In this document: one piece after another, positions 43,991-54,447 of the stretch
Layout of the letters: the number at the start of each line of letters is the position of its first letter
How positions within the stretch are numbered: the first letter of the stretch is position 1
Assembly (NCBI GenBank): GCA_032433765.1
Contig: JAVIAB010000008.1
Location: 39,513,679 to 39,577,678, forward strand
DNA from: Megaustenia siamemsis
Taxonomy: Eukaryota > Mollusca > Gastropoda > Stylommatophora > Ariophantidae
Direction: 5' to 3'
Length of the DNA: 64,000 bases
The notes under the pieces: model-generated
The model's database searches: none
Seen by the model: the letters and a program-made list of their open reading frames with translations, nothing else
What the model was told of the DNA's origin: nothing
Program-made: the position numbers and the translations under genes

Positions 43991-44214
43991 TATTTTGTTC
44001 ATTTCTCCTAGCTTTAACCTTACCATTTTTTTTCTGTTTACCTCAAAGTAGTGGCGTAGCGTGGATAGGAATGAAAAAGGGGGTCGGGGGAGTTGCTCCG
44101 AGAGCAACATTCTTAGGGCCATACAAAAAGAAAAAAAGAAAGTAGGAGTAATAAATTATAACACTCTGTTAAGGAGGACAATGCTTGTCTTACCCCGATG
44201 CTGGCATCCTGGAT
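43991..44214. other. Unassigned interval
   Basis: It contains gtagtggcgtagcgtgg near 44050; a related gtagt and gtggcgt context occurs on the other strand near 46555. I see no further structure. Confidence 0.3.
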
Positions 44215-45545
44215 ACTTCCGGTACAACCCGGTCTTGTTCTTGTTCACAACCGACATATTTGTCTTCTTCTGGTTGCTAACAACCCACATACATTTCTTG
44301 TTCTTGTTGCTAACAACCCACATACATTTCTTGTTCTTGTTGCTAACAACCCACATACATGTCTTGTTCTAGTTGCTAACAACCCATATACATTTCTTGT
44401 TCTTGTTGCTAACAACCCACATACATGTCTTGTTCTAGTTGCTAACAACCCATATACATTTCTTGTTCTTGTTGCTAACAACCCATATACATTTCTTGTT
44501 CTTGTTGCTAACAACCCACATACATTTCTTGTTCTGGTTGCTAACAACCCACATACATTTCTTGTTCTGGTTGCTAACAACCCACATACATTTCTTGTTC
44601 TGGTTGCTAACAACCCACATACATTTCTTGTTCTGGTTGCTAACAACCCACACACATTTCTTGTTCTGGTTGCTAACAACCCACATACATTTCTTGTTCT
44701 GGTTGCTAACAACCCACATACATTTCTTGTTCTGGTTGCTAACAACCCACACACATTTCTTGTTCTTGTTGCTAACAACCCACACACATTTCTTGTTCTT
44801 GTTGCTAACAACCCACATACATTTCTTGTTCTTGTTGCTAACAACCCACATACATTTCTTGTTCTTGTTGCTAACAACCCACATACATTTCTTGTTCTGG
44901 TTGCTAACAACCCATATACATTTCTTGTTCTAGTTGCTAACAACCCATATACATTTCTTGTTCTTGTTGCTAACAACCATATACATTCTTGTTCTTGTTG
45001 CTAACAACCCACATACATTTCTTGTTCTTGTTGCTAACAACCCACATACATTTCTTGTTCTGGTTGCTAACAACCCACACACATTTCTTGTTCTGGTTGC
45101 TAACAACCCACACACATTTCTTGTTCTGGTTGCTAACAACCCACATACATTTCTTGTTCTGGTTGCTAACAACCCACATACATTTCTTGTTCTGGTTGCT
45201 AACAACCCACACACATTTCTTGTTCTGGTTGCTAACAACCCACACACATTTCTTGTTCTGGTTGCTAACAACCCACACACATTTCTTGTTCTGGTTGCTA
45301 ACAACCCACACACATTTCTTGTTCTGGTTGCTAACAACCCACACACATTTCTTGTTCTGGTTGCTAACAACCCACACACATTTCTTGTTCTGGTTGCTAA
45401 CAACCCACACACATTTCTTGTTCTGTTGCTAACAACCCACACACATTTCTTGTTCTGGTTGCTAACAACCCACACACATTTCTTGTTCTGGTTGCTAACA
45501 ACCCACACACATTTCTTGTTCTGGTTGCTAACAATCCACATACTT
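44215..45545. repeat. 33-bp minisatellite, about 40 units
   Basis: Units are ttgctaacaacccacatac plus atttcttgttctgg, with ata/aca and ctgg/cttg/ctag variants in blocks. Irregular units lie at 44985 and 45425 (one to two bases lost), which switch the open frame. The frames of 146 to 268 residues on both strands are artefacts of the 33-bp period. Confidence 0.96.
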
Positions 45546-45879
45546 GTCTTCCCCCGATCGCTATCAACTCACTATCAACCTACGCCGGTCCACTAAATCA
45601 AAATTCTGTGAACATATATACATACATACATACATACATATACACATATACACAAAGAAATATCTAACAACAAGATATCTTAGGTTTGGGGTATAAGGGC
45701 AGACTAATCAAACCGAAGTTTCGACTCAAAAGTTCTTCAACGAGGTACTCAACATAAAGTAGATTACAAATTAATGTTAACAATTCATTGTAAAAGTAAA
45801 AGCTGAAGCATTTTGTAACAAACAGAAACATACTAAGTAAAAAAGTAATAGAGTAAACAAGTCTGTGTCAATAAAAGTA
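45546..45879. other. Mostly unassigned; hammerhead-like word on minus strand
   Basis: A cataca microsatellite lies at 45618-45640. At 45714-45745 the minus strand reads ttgaagaacttttgagtcga followed by aacttcggtttg, a third degenerate relative of the 43.7/43.9-kb motif. Confidence 0.4.
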
Positions 45880-46235
45880 AGAAATAAAGTTCATCGGTGC
45901 TATATAGAGCCAATTCTGATCTATGGAAACACTAGAGAAACAAATAAAAAAAAAAAACAATTAGAGGACACAGAGATTTACTTTCTCAGAAGTTGTTGAG
46001 AGCTATTTGAACAGCTGAAAAGACCAACGTGGAAATCCTCAGAGAGACCAATAAAAAATAAATAAATAAAAGATAGGAAAAAATAGTTCGCTGACGACAA
46101 AGAGAGAAGATACTAGATAGTTAGGTGTCAATGCATGGAAAACAGCCAAAACAGAATTGATACGAAACACTGTGGACAGAAAATTGTGAAATGGCAAGAT
46201 CCTCTAAGCCAACCGGTTTTGCACATGATGATGAT
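45880..46235 (+). mobile_element. LINE-b2 3' fragment, degraded
   Basis: The words ggtgctatatagagccaatt, gaggacacagagatttactt, ctgaaaagaccaa and the terminal ctaagccaaccggtt with a (GAT)n tail match the complement of LINE-b2 at 12.85-13.3 kb. Confidence 0.8.
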
Positions 46236-46967
46236 GATGATGATGATGATGAATAGAGTAAAAGAGAGAAAATTTCCTAGAAAATTAAAGAGAAGGGCGT
46301 TATAATAATACACGGAATAATGTCCCGTGACAGACGCAATTCATGGGGGGGGGGGGGAATTAAATAATATTTCACTGCAATAGGTAACAAAATCTGGATG
46401 CGAGGGTGCCAGTGCTTTATCCCGATGTCATTATTTCTCCAATACTTTGTGAGCCAGGTATCAATTTCTTTATCAGGTGGGTCAACTGGAGAGCAAAAAA
46501 AGATGCTTTTGAACCTCCGCTCACTAAGTCGCAAAGCCAGTCCGTTATTACTACGCCACTGACGCTCTCAAGGAGTGGTAGATCGTGATCAGTAAAACAA
46601 AGTAAGAACTGAAGGAACAGAATTACCAGAGAAGAGATATCCCTGCACTCTTAGCACTTGATGACGTTGTTGATCGTTATGATAATAATTATTATTACGA
46701 AACATCTCAGACAAGTACTCTCCCCGTATTCACTATTTCACTCTTTCTTTTCAACTAAACAAGATCACGAGATCTCATGAATTTGTCATAAAAACCAAGA
46801 AAAATATATTACAACACTCACGAGCACTTTGAATAATGCATTTGCAACAACAACAACTCGGATCGAACTGTCTCGAGCTCAAAACTGACTGGCTCGTTGG
46901 CCATATCTGACAAAGCAGTTTTTATCTTTTACAGAAGATTACTTCACCAACTCACTTCTTAACTAGA
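46236..46967. other. Mostly unassigned; possible SINE head on minus strand near 46560
   Basis: A G-run (46346-46357) is present. On the minus strand near 46565, gtcagtggcgtagtaata, cttagtgagcgg and aggttcaaaag loosely resemble a tRNA-type A and B box layout. There is no second copy to support it. Confidence 0.3.
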
Positions 46968-47358
46968 TTATGGAGGCGAAGGCGTGCCTCCCAGCACCAG
47001 AACTGGAAGTTGTCAGCGATCCACAGCTGATGGCTTGCGCCAGGATCGGTGAACCAAAACCATCCAGACCTGCTCCACCTCTCCGCGGTGCCTCCAGTAA
47101 CAGACTAAACTGTCTAGTCTGGCCAAGCGAGCAGGGATCGAAGTGGGAAGACAACCCGGTACGCAAAAACGTCGTGCTGAAGTCGGATGTGTTGGGCGAA
47201 AAGGCGGAAATATCACAGTGTTACACTGCAAACTACAACACAACGCAAACACGTCCACTTAACGTCCTTTTAAGGGCGGATGACGAAGAGGAAATCTACA
47301 GTCTACGAATACTCTAGAATACTTTAGTCATCGGCGAACGCAACCAACCAACCAACTA
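46968..47358 (+). repeat. Element A copy with (CCAA)n tail
   Basis: It starts tggaggcgaaggcgtgcc and contains tcagcgatccacagctgatg, ctccacctctccgcggtgcc and gctgaagtcggatgtgttgg. It ends gcaaccaaccaacc. Words aactaga(t/a) near 46962 and 47355 may be a target-site duplication. The open frame 46970-47317 (115 residues) is not supported by other copies, which carry frameshifts. Confidence 0.88.
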
Positions 47359-47497
47359 GAATATTATTGTAAGCAAGATAATTTCACTGAATGTGTTGAA
47401 AGTATGTAGAGTAGTCCAGTACAGAACATACACTATATAGTTCTTATACATGTATATTATAAATGTATTGTAAATATGTGTAGCACATTATGTGTGT

Positions 47498-47759
47498 GGG
47501 GAACCGCGATAGCTCAGTGGTTAGTGAACTGGACTACAAAGGACAAGAGGTAGGGTTCGATCCCAAGCGACGGCTTCCGTTTCACCCAGCCTTTAATGGG
47601 TACCGGATTTTTTTTCTGGGAAAGTAAAGCGGCACGGGCGTAAGTGATACCGACCACATTACCCCAAAAATCATGTGCCGAGGGTCTGTAAAATGTATGG
47701 TCACTAACACCATATTCCCAACACGGCACTTGGCGTGACGGGGGCACTTTAATTTACTT
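47498..47759 (+). mobile_element. SINE1 copy with 13-bp target-site duplication
   Basis: It has an A box (tagctcagtgg), a B box (ggttcgatccc), the ttcacccagcc body and a terminal ggcgtgacggggg. The word acattatgtgtgt flanks it at 47485-47497 and 47760-47772. Confidence 0.94.
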
Positions 47760-47769
47760 ACATTATGTG

Positions 47770-47771
47770 TG

Positions 47772-47822
<51 letters not shown>
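47770..47822. repeat. (AT)n microsatellite
   Basis: AT dinucleotide run. Confidence 0.95.
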
Positions 47823-47825
<3 letters not shown>

Positions 47826-47884
47826 CAATAAAAAAAATAACTATGCTACGTTGTGAGTATGTGATCTCACTGCCCATATATTAT

Positions 47885-48115
47885 TTTACAGTTGGCACAC
47901 AGAAATAAACAAACGAATAGAAACGGCAAAAAAGCAATTTTAATAACATGAAAAATAGACTCACATCAAAGCAAGTAATACTAGAATTAAAACTATGAAC
48001 AGTAAAATGTATCTACTCAACATTCGTGTAATGTTGAAGAGAATAGAACAGAAAATCGAAAGATTTAAAATGTGGGTTTATAAGAAAGTTGCAAGAATTG
48101 GCTTGAGGGTGTGGT

Positions 48116-48158
<43 letters not shown>

Positions 48159-48470
48159 CATAGGGGGGGGGGAGAGAGAGAAATAAAACAATCAGTGAAG
48201 TTTTGAATCAGCTGAAAACAAACATTAACTATTTAACCAATTTAGTGGGACCCGAGAAGAGACACAATACCCTCATAAATGTCTTGTAAAATGAGAAAGT
48301 GCGAGGCAGAGGCAGATCGAGACTAAAGTGAACTGATAACATCAAAAGATGGACACGTGAAACTATGACAAGGTGGCTCCGAGTAAGAGACTGAGTAAAA
48401 TGGCGCTTGAAGATAGCTAACCTTGAATGTGGAGACGTACACGTGGCAGACAGGTCATACATTTTGAACA
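47885..48470 (+). mobile_element. LINE-a-like 3' fragment with internal GA tract
   Basis: It has EINKRIETAKKQF-like residues, RFKMWVYKKVARIGL, a (GA)n run at 48118-48180, then gtgaagttttgaatcagctg and terminal gaatgtggagacg. More diverged than the other LINE-a copies. Confidence 0.75.
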
Positions 48471-48499
48471 GACATATAGGAGAGACTGAGCGGACAGAT

Positions 48500-48838
48500 A
48501 AAATAGATAGGACAGGGCAGTCCTTCTAAACCACATAAAATAGATAGGACAGGGCAGTCCTTCTAAACCACATAAAATAGATAGGACAGGGCAGTCCTTC
48601 TAAACCACATAAAATAGATAGGGCAGGGCAGTCCTTCTAAACCACATAAAATAGATAGGGCAGGGCAGTCCTTCTAAACCACATAAAATAGATAGGGCAG
48701 GGCAGTCCTTCTAAACCACATAAAATAGATAGGGCAGGGCAGTCCTTCTAAACCACATAAAATAGATAGGGCAGGGCAGTCCTTCTAAACCACATGAAAT
48801 AGATAGGACAGGGCAGTCCTTCTAAACCACATAAAATC
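48500..48838. repeat. 37-bp minisatellite, about 9 units
   Basis: Units are acataaaatagatagg(a/g)c followed by agggcagtccttctaaacc. Outer units carry ggacagg and inner ones ggcagg, so the array is symmetric in its variants. Confidence 0.95.
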
Positions 48839-48879
48839 ACTCCTGTACCCATTCTCAAGGCTTACACACACGCGTAAAC

Positions 48880-48960
48880 ATCACACCACAACACACGGAC
48901 GCACGCACGCACGCACACACACGCACGCACGGACGCACGCACGCACGCACACACACACAA
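48880..48960. repeat. (CA)n / GCAC microsatellite
   Basis: Runs of gcacgcac and cacaca. Confidence 0.9.
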
Positions 48961-49086
48961 TATCAATCTCATTTGTTAAAATGAAACTTTTCTTTAATGA
49001 AGTTTATGTTCCTTGTAATAAAGCGGCCACAGAATTGCGACTTAATGTTTTACGACTTTCACTTGCAGGATTCTCACATCACACTT

Positions 49087-49632
49087 GCCACGGATTTCAC
49101 ACATCTTCACTTGCCAGGGATTCTCTTACATCTTCACTTGCCAGGGATTCTCTTACATCTTCACTTGCCAGGGATTCTCTTACATCTTCACTTGCCAGGG
49201 ATTCTCTTACATCTTCACTTGCCAGGGATTCTCTTACATCTTCACTTGCCAGGGATTCTCTTACATCTCCACTTGCCAGGGATTCTCTTACATCTTCACT
49301 TGCCAGGGATTCTCTTACATCTTCACTTGCCAGGGATTCTCTTACATCTCCACTTGCCAGGGATTCTCTTACATCTTCACTTGCCAGGGATTCTCTTACA
49401 TCTTCACTTGCCAGGGATTCTCTTACATCTTCACTTGCCAGGGATTCTCTTACATCTTCACTTGCCAGGGATTCTCTTACATCTTCACTTGCCAGGGATT
49501 CTCTTACATCTCACTTGCCAGGGATTCTCTTACATCTCCACTTGCCAGGGATTCTCTTACATCTTCACTTGCCAGGGATTCTCTTACATCTTCACTTGCC
49601 AGGGATTCTCTTACATCTCCACTTGCCAAGTT
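49087..49632. repeat. 27-bp minisatellite, about 20 units
   Basis: Units are ttcacttgccagggattc followed by tcttacatc, with ctccac variants and one short unit near 49510 that changes the frame. Overlapping frames of 239 to 370 residues run through this array and the next and are artefacts. Confidence 0.96.
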
Positions 49633-49699
49633 CACTTGCATCTCCATTTGTTCCTCTATTTGTCTCCTTTCAACATCCATCTACTTGTCCATCTACTTA

Positions 49700-50990
49700 G
49701 TCATCTATACATGTGCATGTCTGTGTTGGTCACATCTCACATCTTTGTGTGTGCATGTCTGTGTTGGTCACATCTCACATCTTTGTGTGTGCATGTCTGT
49801 GTTGGTCACATCTCACATCTTTGTGTGTGCATGTCTGTGTTGGTCACATCTCACATCTTTGTGTGTGCATGTCTGTGTTGGTCACATCTCACATCTTTGT
49901 GTGTGCATGTCTGTGTTGGTCACATCTCACATCTTTGTGTGTGCATGTCTGTGTTGATCACATCTCACATCTTTGTGTGTGCATGTCTGTGTTGGTCACA
50001 TCTCACATCTTTGTGTGTGCATGTCTGTGTTAATGACATCTCACATCTTTGTGTGTGCATGTCTGTGTTAGTCACATCTCACATCTTTGTGTGTGCATGT
50101 CTGTGTTAGTCACATCTCACATCTTTGTGTGTGCATGTCTGTGTTAGTCACATCTCACATCTTTGTGTGTGCATGTCTGTGTTGGTCACATCACACATCT
50201 TTGTGTGTGCATGTCTGTGTTGCTCACATTTCACATCTTTGTGTGTGCAAGTCTGTGTTGGTCACATCTCACATCTTTGTGTGTGCATGTCTGTGTTGGT
50301 CACATCACACATCTTTGTGTGTACATGTCTGTGTTGCTCACATCTCACATCTTTGTGTGTGCATGTCTGTGTTGGTCACATCTCACATCTTTGTGTGTGC
50401 ATGTCTGTGTTGGTCACATCTCACATCTTTGTGTGTGCATGTCTGTGTTGGTCACATCTCACATCTTTGTGCGTGCATGTCTGTGTTAGTCACATCTCAC
50501 ATCTTTGTGTGTGCATGTCTGTGTTAGTCACATCTCACATCTTTGTGTGTGCATGTCTGTGTTAGTCACATCTCACATCTTTGTGTGTGCATGTCTGTGT
50601 TGGTCACATCTCACATCTTTGTGTGTGCATGTCTGTGTTAGTCACATCTCACATCTTTGTGTGTGCATGTCTGTGTTGGTTACATCTCACATCTTTGTGT
50701 GTGCAAGTCTGTGTTAGTCACATCTCACATCTTTGTGTGTGCATGTCTGTGTTGGTCACATCACACATCTTTGTGTGTACATGTCTGTGTTGCTCACATC
50801 TCATATCTTTGTGTGTGCATGTCTGTGTTGGTCACATCTCATATCTTTGTGTGTGCATGTCTGTGTTGGTCACATCTCACATCTTTGTGTGTGCATGTCT
50901 GTGTTGGTCACATCTCACATCTTTGTGTGTGCATGTTTGTGTTGGTCACATTTCACATCTTTGTGTGTGCATGTCTGTGTTAGTCACCTC
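49700..50990. repeat. 38-bp minisatellite, about 34 units, with a 456-bp higher-order duplication
   Basis: Units are tgtgtgcatgtctgtgtt, then ggtcacatctcacatctt or agtcacatct. Rare variants gcaag (50247 and 50703) and cacatcacac (50301 and 50757) recur at exactly 456 bp, which is twelve units. The left part is nearly homogeneous. Confidence 0.95.
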
Positions 50991-51004
50991 TGGTGACTCG
51001 GGCA

Positions 51005-51335
51005 GATGGTGCTCGTAAACCTGGGAGGGCCGACCATCTAAGGGCAGAATCCCCCTGCAGAAAAGATCATCTGCTGTCTTGCAGGAAGATTGGGGACAAT
51101 CAAAGGCTAAGGAAAGCAAACCTGAATAAAATGCTAGCTGAAATCGGATGCACTGGGCCACTGGCGCAGAAAAGTGCAACGTTTTAACGGGTGTTCAATC
51201 AGAATGGATCTGGCAGACTCTGATGTTCAGCCTGTGAGGGCGATCAACACACTTAACCTGACTGCTGACTTCATGTGAGAGTCTGGAATCCTACTCTGAT
51301 TGAGTCCTGATCGCAGAGAGAGAGAGAGAGAGAGT
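51005..51335 (+). repeat. Element A-like segment joined to an I-like LINE tail
   Basis: gctgaaatcggatgcactgg near 51130 parallels element A's gctgaagtcggatgt. From about 51260, gctgacttca, gagtctggaatcctactctg and ctgatcgcagagagag match the 3' end of the I-like LINE at 31.48-31.55 kb. Confidence 0.6.
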
Positions 51336-51800
51336 CATCTACTTTTCCATCTACTTATCCATTTAATTGTCCATCTACTTAGTCATCTACTTTTCCATCT
51401 ATCTACATATCTATCTACATACACATCCATCCATTCGTCGATCCATCCTGATCTGTTTGTATGTTCTGTATGTCTTCTCTGTGTAAATGTCTGTCTCTGC
51501 ATCTAGTCTGTATAGTCATCCCATCTATTCTATTTGTCTGTCCCGTATGTCTTTCATATCTGTTTGACTATCTTCTCTATTTGTCATATGTGTCTGTCTG
51601 TCGTATTGTCTGTCTGTTCGTTATGTCTGTCCTTTTCATCTGTTCAGTCTGTGTTATATAAAGTAATTATTCTGTTCTGTCTTTCTCGCTTGCCCTGCTT
51701 TTATATCTGTCTTTCTGATCTGTCCAATTGGTAATTCCTTTCTGTCTTCCCTGATTGTCCTATCTATTGCATCTGTTAGTTATATCTGTACTATTATTAA
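51336..51800. repeat. Degenerate pyrimidine-rich CTGT/ATCT sequence
   Basis: Imperfect tccatctact, ctgtctgt and tctgt repeats without a fixed period. Confidence 0.7.
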
Positions 51801-51899
51801 GTCTAGTCTTCTATACCAATCCTATCTGTATACCCGGTCTGTTTTATCGGTTGATACTGAGTTTAGTGCTTTGTGCACACCCTGAACTGTATTTTTCAT

Positions 51900-52570
51900 C
51901 CGGATCGTGTTTCAATATTTCGATTATTTGCGATAAATTATGAGATCGTATGACGATGGACAGTTCAGATGCGTTCACTGTCGGTGCTATAATACGCCGT
52001 ATGTTTTTTGACATGTGTTTGTTATGATTTGGACTGCAGCTGTCCTTATTTCTTTGGATACTTCAATGAGATGGCTGGTTGATGTTCGCCCGATGACTAA
52101 AGTATTCTAGAGTATTCGTAGTAGACATTGAATATTCCTCTTCATCATCCGCTCTCACAAGGACGTAGTGGACGTGTCTGCGTTGTGTTGTGGTTTGCAG
52201 TATAACTGTTATATTTGCGCCTTTCGGTCCAACACATCCGACTTCAGCTCGACATTTTTGAGTACCGGGTTGTCTTCCCTCTTCGATCCCTACACTCTTG
52301 GCCAGACTAGACAGTTTAGTTTGTTACTGGAGGCACCGCGGAGGGGCGGAGCAGGGTCTGGATGGTTTTGGTTCACCAAATCCTGGCGCAAGCCATCAGC
52401 TGTGGGTCGCTGACATCTTCCAGCTCTGGTGCTGGTAAACGCGCCTTCGCCTCCGTCAATGAGATGAGATATTAATTCGGATGATTCCTCTGACACGGGC
52501 GCGTTCAGCAATTACGAATTGTAATTCGTTTGCAGTGATACCGGGGTCTTCGACTAAAGATACATATCTG
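51900..52570 (-). repeat. Element B copy interrupted by element A
   Basis: The left part to 52073 matches the complement of element B (tcgattatttgcgat, gcgttcactgtcggtgc, ggactgcagctgtcctta). The right part from 52467 resumes with gagatattaattcggatg, then ctgacacgggcgcg and gtttgcagtgataccgggg. The interruption has an 11-bp duplication, tcaatgagatg, at 52063-52073 and 52456-52466. Confidence 0.88.
52074..52455 (-). repeat. Element A copy nested in element B
   Basis: It is the exact reverse of element A: gttcgcccgatgactaaag at the left, cgcgccttcgcctcc at the right, with target-site duplication tcaatgagatg. It gives precise element A boundaries of about 382 bp. The minus frame 52290-52511 crosses the A/B junction and is not a gene. 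Confidence 0.92.
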
Positions 52571-52855
52571 TTAAGTTTGTTCTACATGTATGTCCTGGCC
52601 GTCAACTTTGTCCTGTTTGTCTGTCCTATCTGTCCCTTATTGCTACAAGCGATTTAGCGTAGTCTAGACCTGCCCATTATTTCATGTTATTATCCAAGAC
52701 CTTCCTCTGAATAAACAAAACTGAACAGATGTGCTAAAAGCAATCAATAGCCATAGCCTGTGTGTCTAACCGTCTCTCTGATCTGTTTATCTGATGAAAA
52801 CTTAAAACCACATGCAGAGAATAGTCAATACAACATGGACAGATTTGTAAAAAAA
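52571..52855. other. No recognised feature
   Basis: Unassigned sequence. Confidence 0.35.
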
Positions 52856-53230
52856 AGTGATCCAAACCAACTACCTGGGACAAACTATAACCAGTGATGG
52901 AAAATGTAAAACTAGTAGTAAAAAGTAAAATACCCCCGTCACGCCAAGTGGCGTATTGGGAAATATGGTGTTAGTGACTCTATAGTTTACAGACCTTCCG
53001 TACATAATTTTTGGGGTAATGTGGTCGGCATTACGCCCGTACTGCTTTACTTCCCATAAAAAAATCAGGTACCCATTTAAGGCTGGGTGAACCCGGAAAC
53101 CGTCGGTTGGGATCGAACCCTACCCCTTGTCCTTTGTAGTCCAGTTCACTAACCACTGAGCTATCGCGACTAAAATGAAAAACTGAAATAAACAAAAGAA
53201 TAGGAATGGCGAAACGTAATTTTAACGAAA
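52856..53230 (+). mobile_element. LINE-a fragment interrupted by SINE1
   Basis: Left part: actacctgggacaaactata and accagtgatggaaaatgtaa, matching LINE-a at 11.80 kb. After SINE1 it resumes with ctgaaataaacaaaagaata and tggcgaaacgtaattttaac. Confidence 0.85.
52914..53171 (-). mobile_element. SINE1 inserted in LINE-a
   Basis: Reverse SINE1: cccgtcacgccaagtggcg at the left, gggatcgaaccctacc (B box complement) and ccactgagctatcgcg (A box complement) at the right. A 13-bp duplication with one mismatch, aaaatg(t/a)aaaact, lies at 52901-52913 and 53172-53184. Confidence 0.92.
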
Positions 53231-53948
53231 TTTATATTTAATTTTAAATTATATTGAAGAAAATATTCAAATCCAAAATCACAAGCATAAAAAACAAAGT
53301 TTAGGATATGCCATACAAAAGTATTGGCTACGCCTAATTATGCATAAGGAAAACAACGAAAGAAATTGAGAATCAAATAAATGCTTTCAAAAATGAATGT
53401 ATTAAGAAAGAGTACTTTGTGTACAATGAATGGATTCCAATTTAGTTAATAAATATGAGGAATGGCCATGCAACTTACAATCTCATCTATAAAAATAAGG
53501 TTTAAAAAAATCATATTCCAGCTATGTACTGAGAAGACACAAGCTGAGAATTCGAAGAAAGCCTTCATGTGAAATGTGACAGTATTTTACGAGAATTCTA
53601 ATTATTGATAGAATATGCTTCCTGATCTGAAGTCCCAAAGGTAATGATTCACCACCCACCACACGGTGTTGCGCTAATTCTGTTAGGATATAAGGCGTGG
53701 TGTTGCGTCATACCCCCGGAAGTTGTAATCTTTCGACGCACATACAATAATAATATGCAAGCTTTTCAGGCACTGACAAATTTAATCGAACAGTCAAGAT
53801 TGGTTGGACGGAAGAGATATGGAAGTAATCGAAGACGATTAAGCCTTGTGGTGAAATGTGAGAGATAATTGTTGTGATAGTTGGTTAGAGTCAGATGAAA
53901 AGATCAGCCAGAGGGAGATAATCATCAGAGAAGTGAAGTGTGTGGTTT
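53231..53948. other. No recognised feature
   Basis: AT-rich sequence. A 74-residue frame at 53644-53868 (containing LTNLIEQSRLVGRKRYGSNR) has no family that I recognise. Confidence 0.4.
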
Positions 53949-53961
53949 AAATGTTACAAGT

Positions 53962-54351
53962 GGAGGCGAAGGCGCGCCTACAAGCACAAGAGCTGGAAGT
54001 TGTCAGCGACCCACAGCTAATGGCTTGCGCCGGGATCGGTGAACCAAAACCATCCTGACCCTGCTCCACCTCTCCGTGGTGCCTCCAGTAACAGACTAAC
54101 TTATCTAGTCTGGCCAAGCGTGCAGGGATCGAAGAGGGAAGACAACCAGGTACTTAAAAATGTCGTGCTGAAGTCGGATGTGTTGGACCGAAAGGCGCAA
54201 ATATAACAGTTATACTGCAAACCACAAAACAACGCAGACATGTCCACTACGTCCTTGTAAGGGCTGATGATGAAGAGTAATATTCTAGTCTACTACGATA
54301 CTCTAGAATACTTTAGTCATCGGGCGAACGCAACCAACCAACCAACCAACC
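53962..54351 (+). repeat. Element A, complete copy with 13-bp target-site duplication
   Basis: It begins ggaggcgaaggcgcgcc, contains tcagcgacccacagcta and gctgaagtcggatgtgttgg, and ends in (CCAA)n. The word aaatgtta(c/t)aagt flanks it at 53949-53961 and 54352-54364. It has no open frame of interest. A simple-repeat tail plus a long duplication indicates LINE-driven insertion. Confidence 0.92.
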
Positions 54352-54447
54352 AAATGTTATAAGTTGTGGATTAAGTATTTTTGTTAAAACAAGTGGTGTA
54401 CGTCGAATTATCAGAGAACATGGAAGGTAAAAAAAATCTGTAGACTA

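Noticed and set aside
44198..45596. Frames of 146-268 residues with LVLVANNPHTF-type repeats
   Set aside because: A by-product of the 33-bp period; equivalent frames exist on the other strand.
46540..46590. Another tRNA-headed SINE on the minus strand
   Set aside because: The A- and B-box match is weak and no second copy lies in the window.
46970..47317. 115-residue frame in element A as a small gene
   Set aside because: Other element A copies carry frameshifts and stops at this position, so there is no conservation of the frame.
48981..51018. Overlapping frames through the 27- and 38-bp arrays, some starting with hydrophobic stretches
   Set aside because: Pure satellite translation. The 38-bp array cycles frames, so several frames appear.
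53644..53868. 74-residue basic frame as a gene
   Set aside because: No recognisable domain, no neighbouring exon structure, and chance length in a repeat-rich region.
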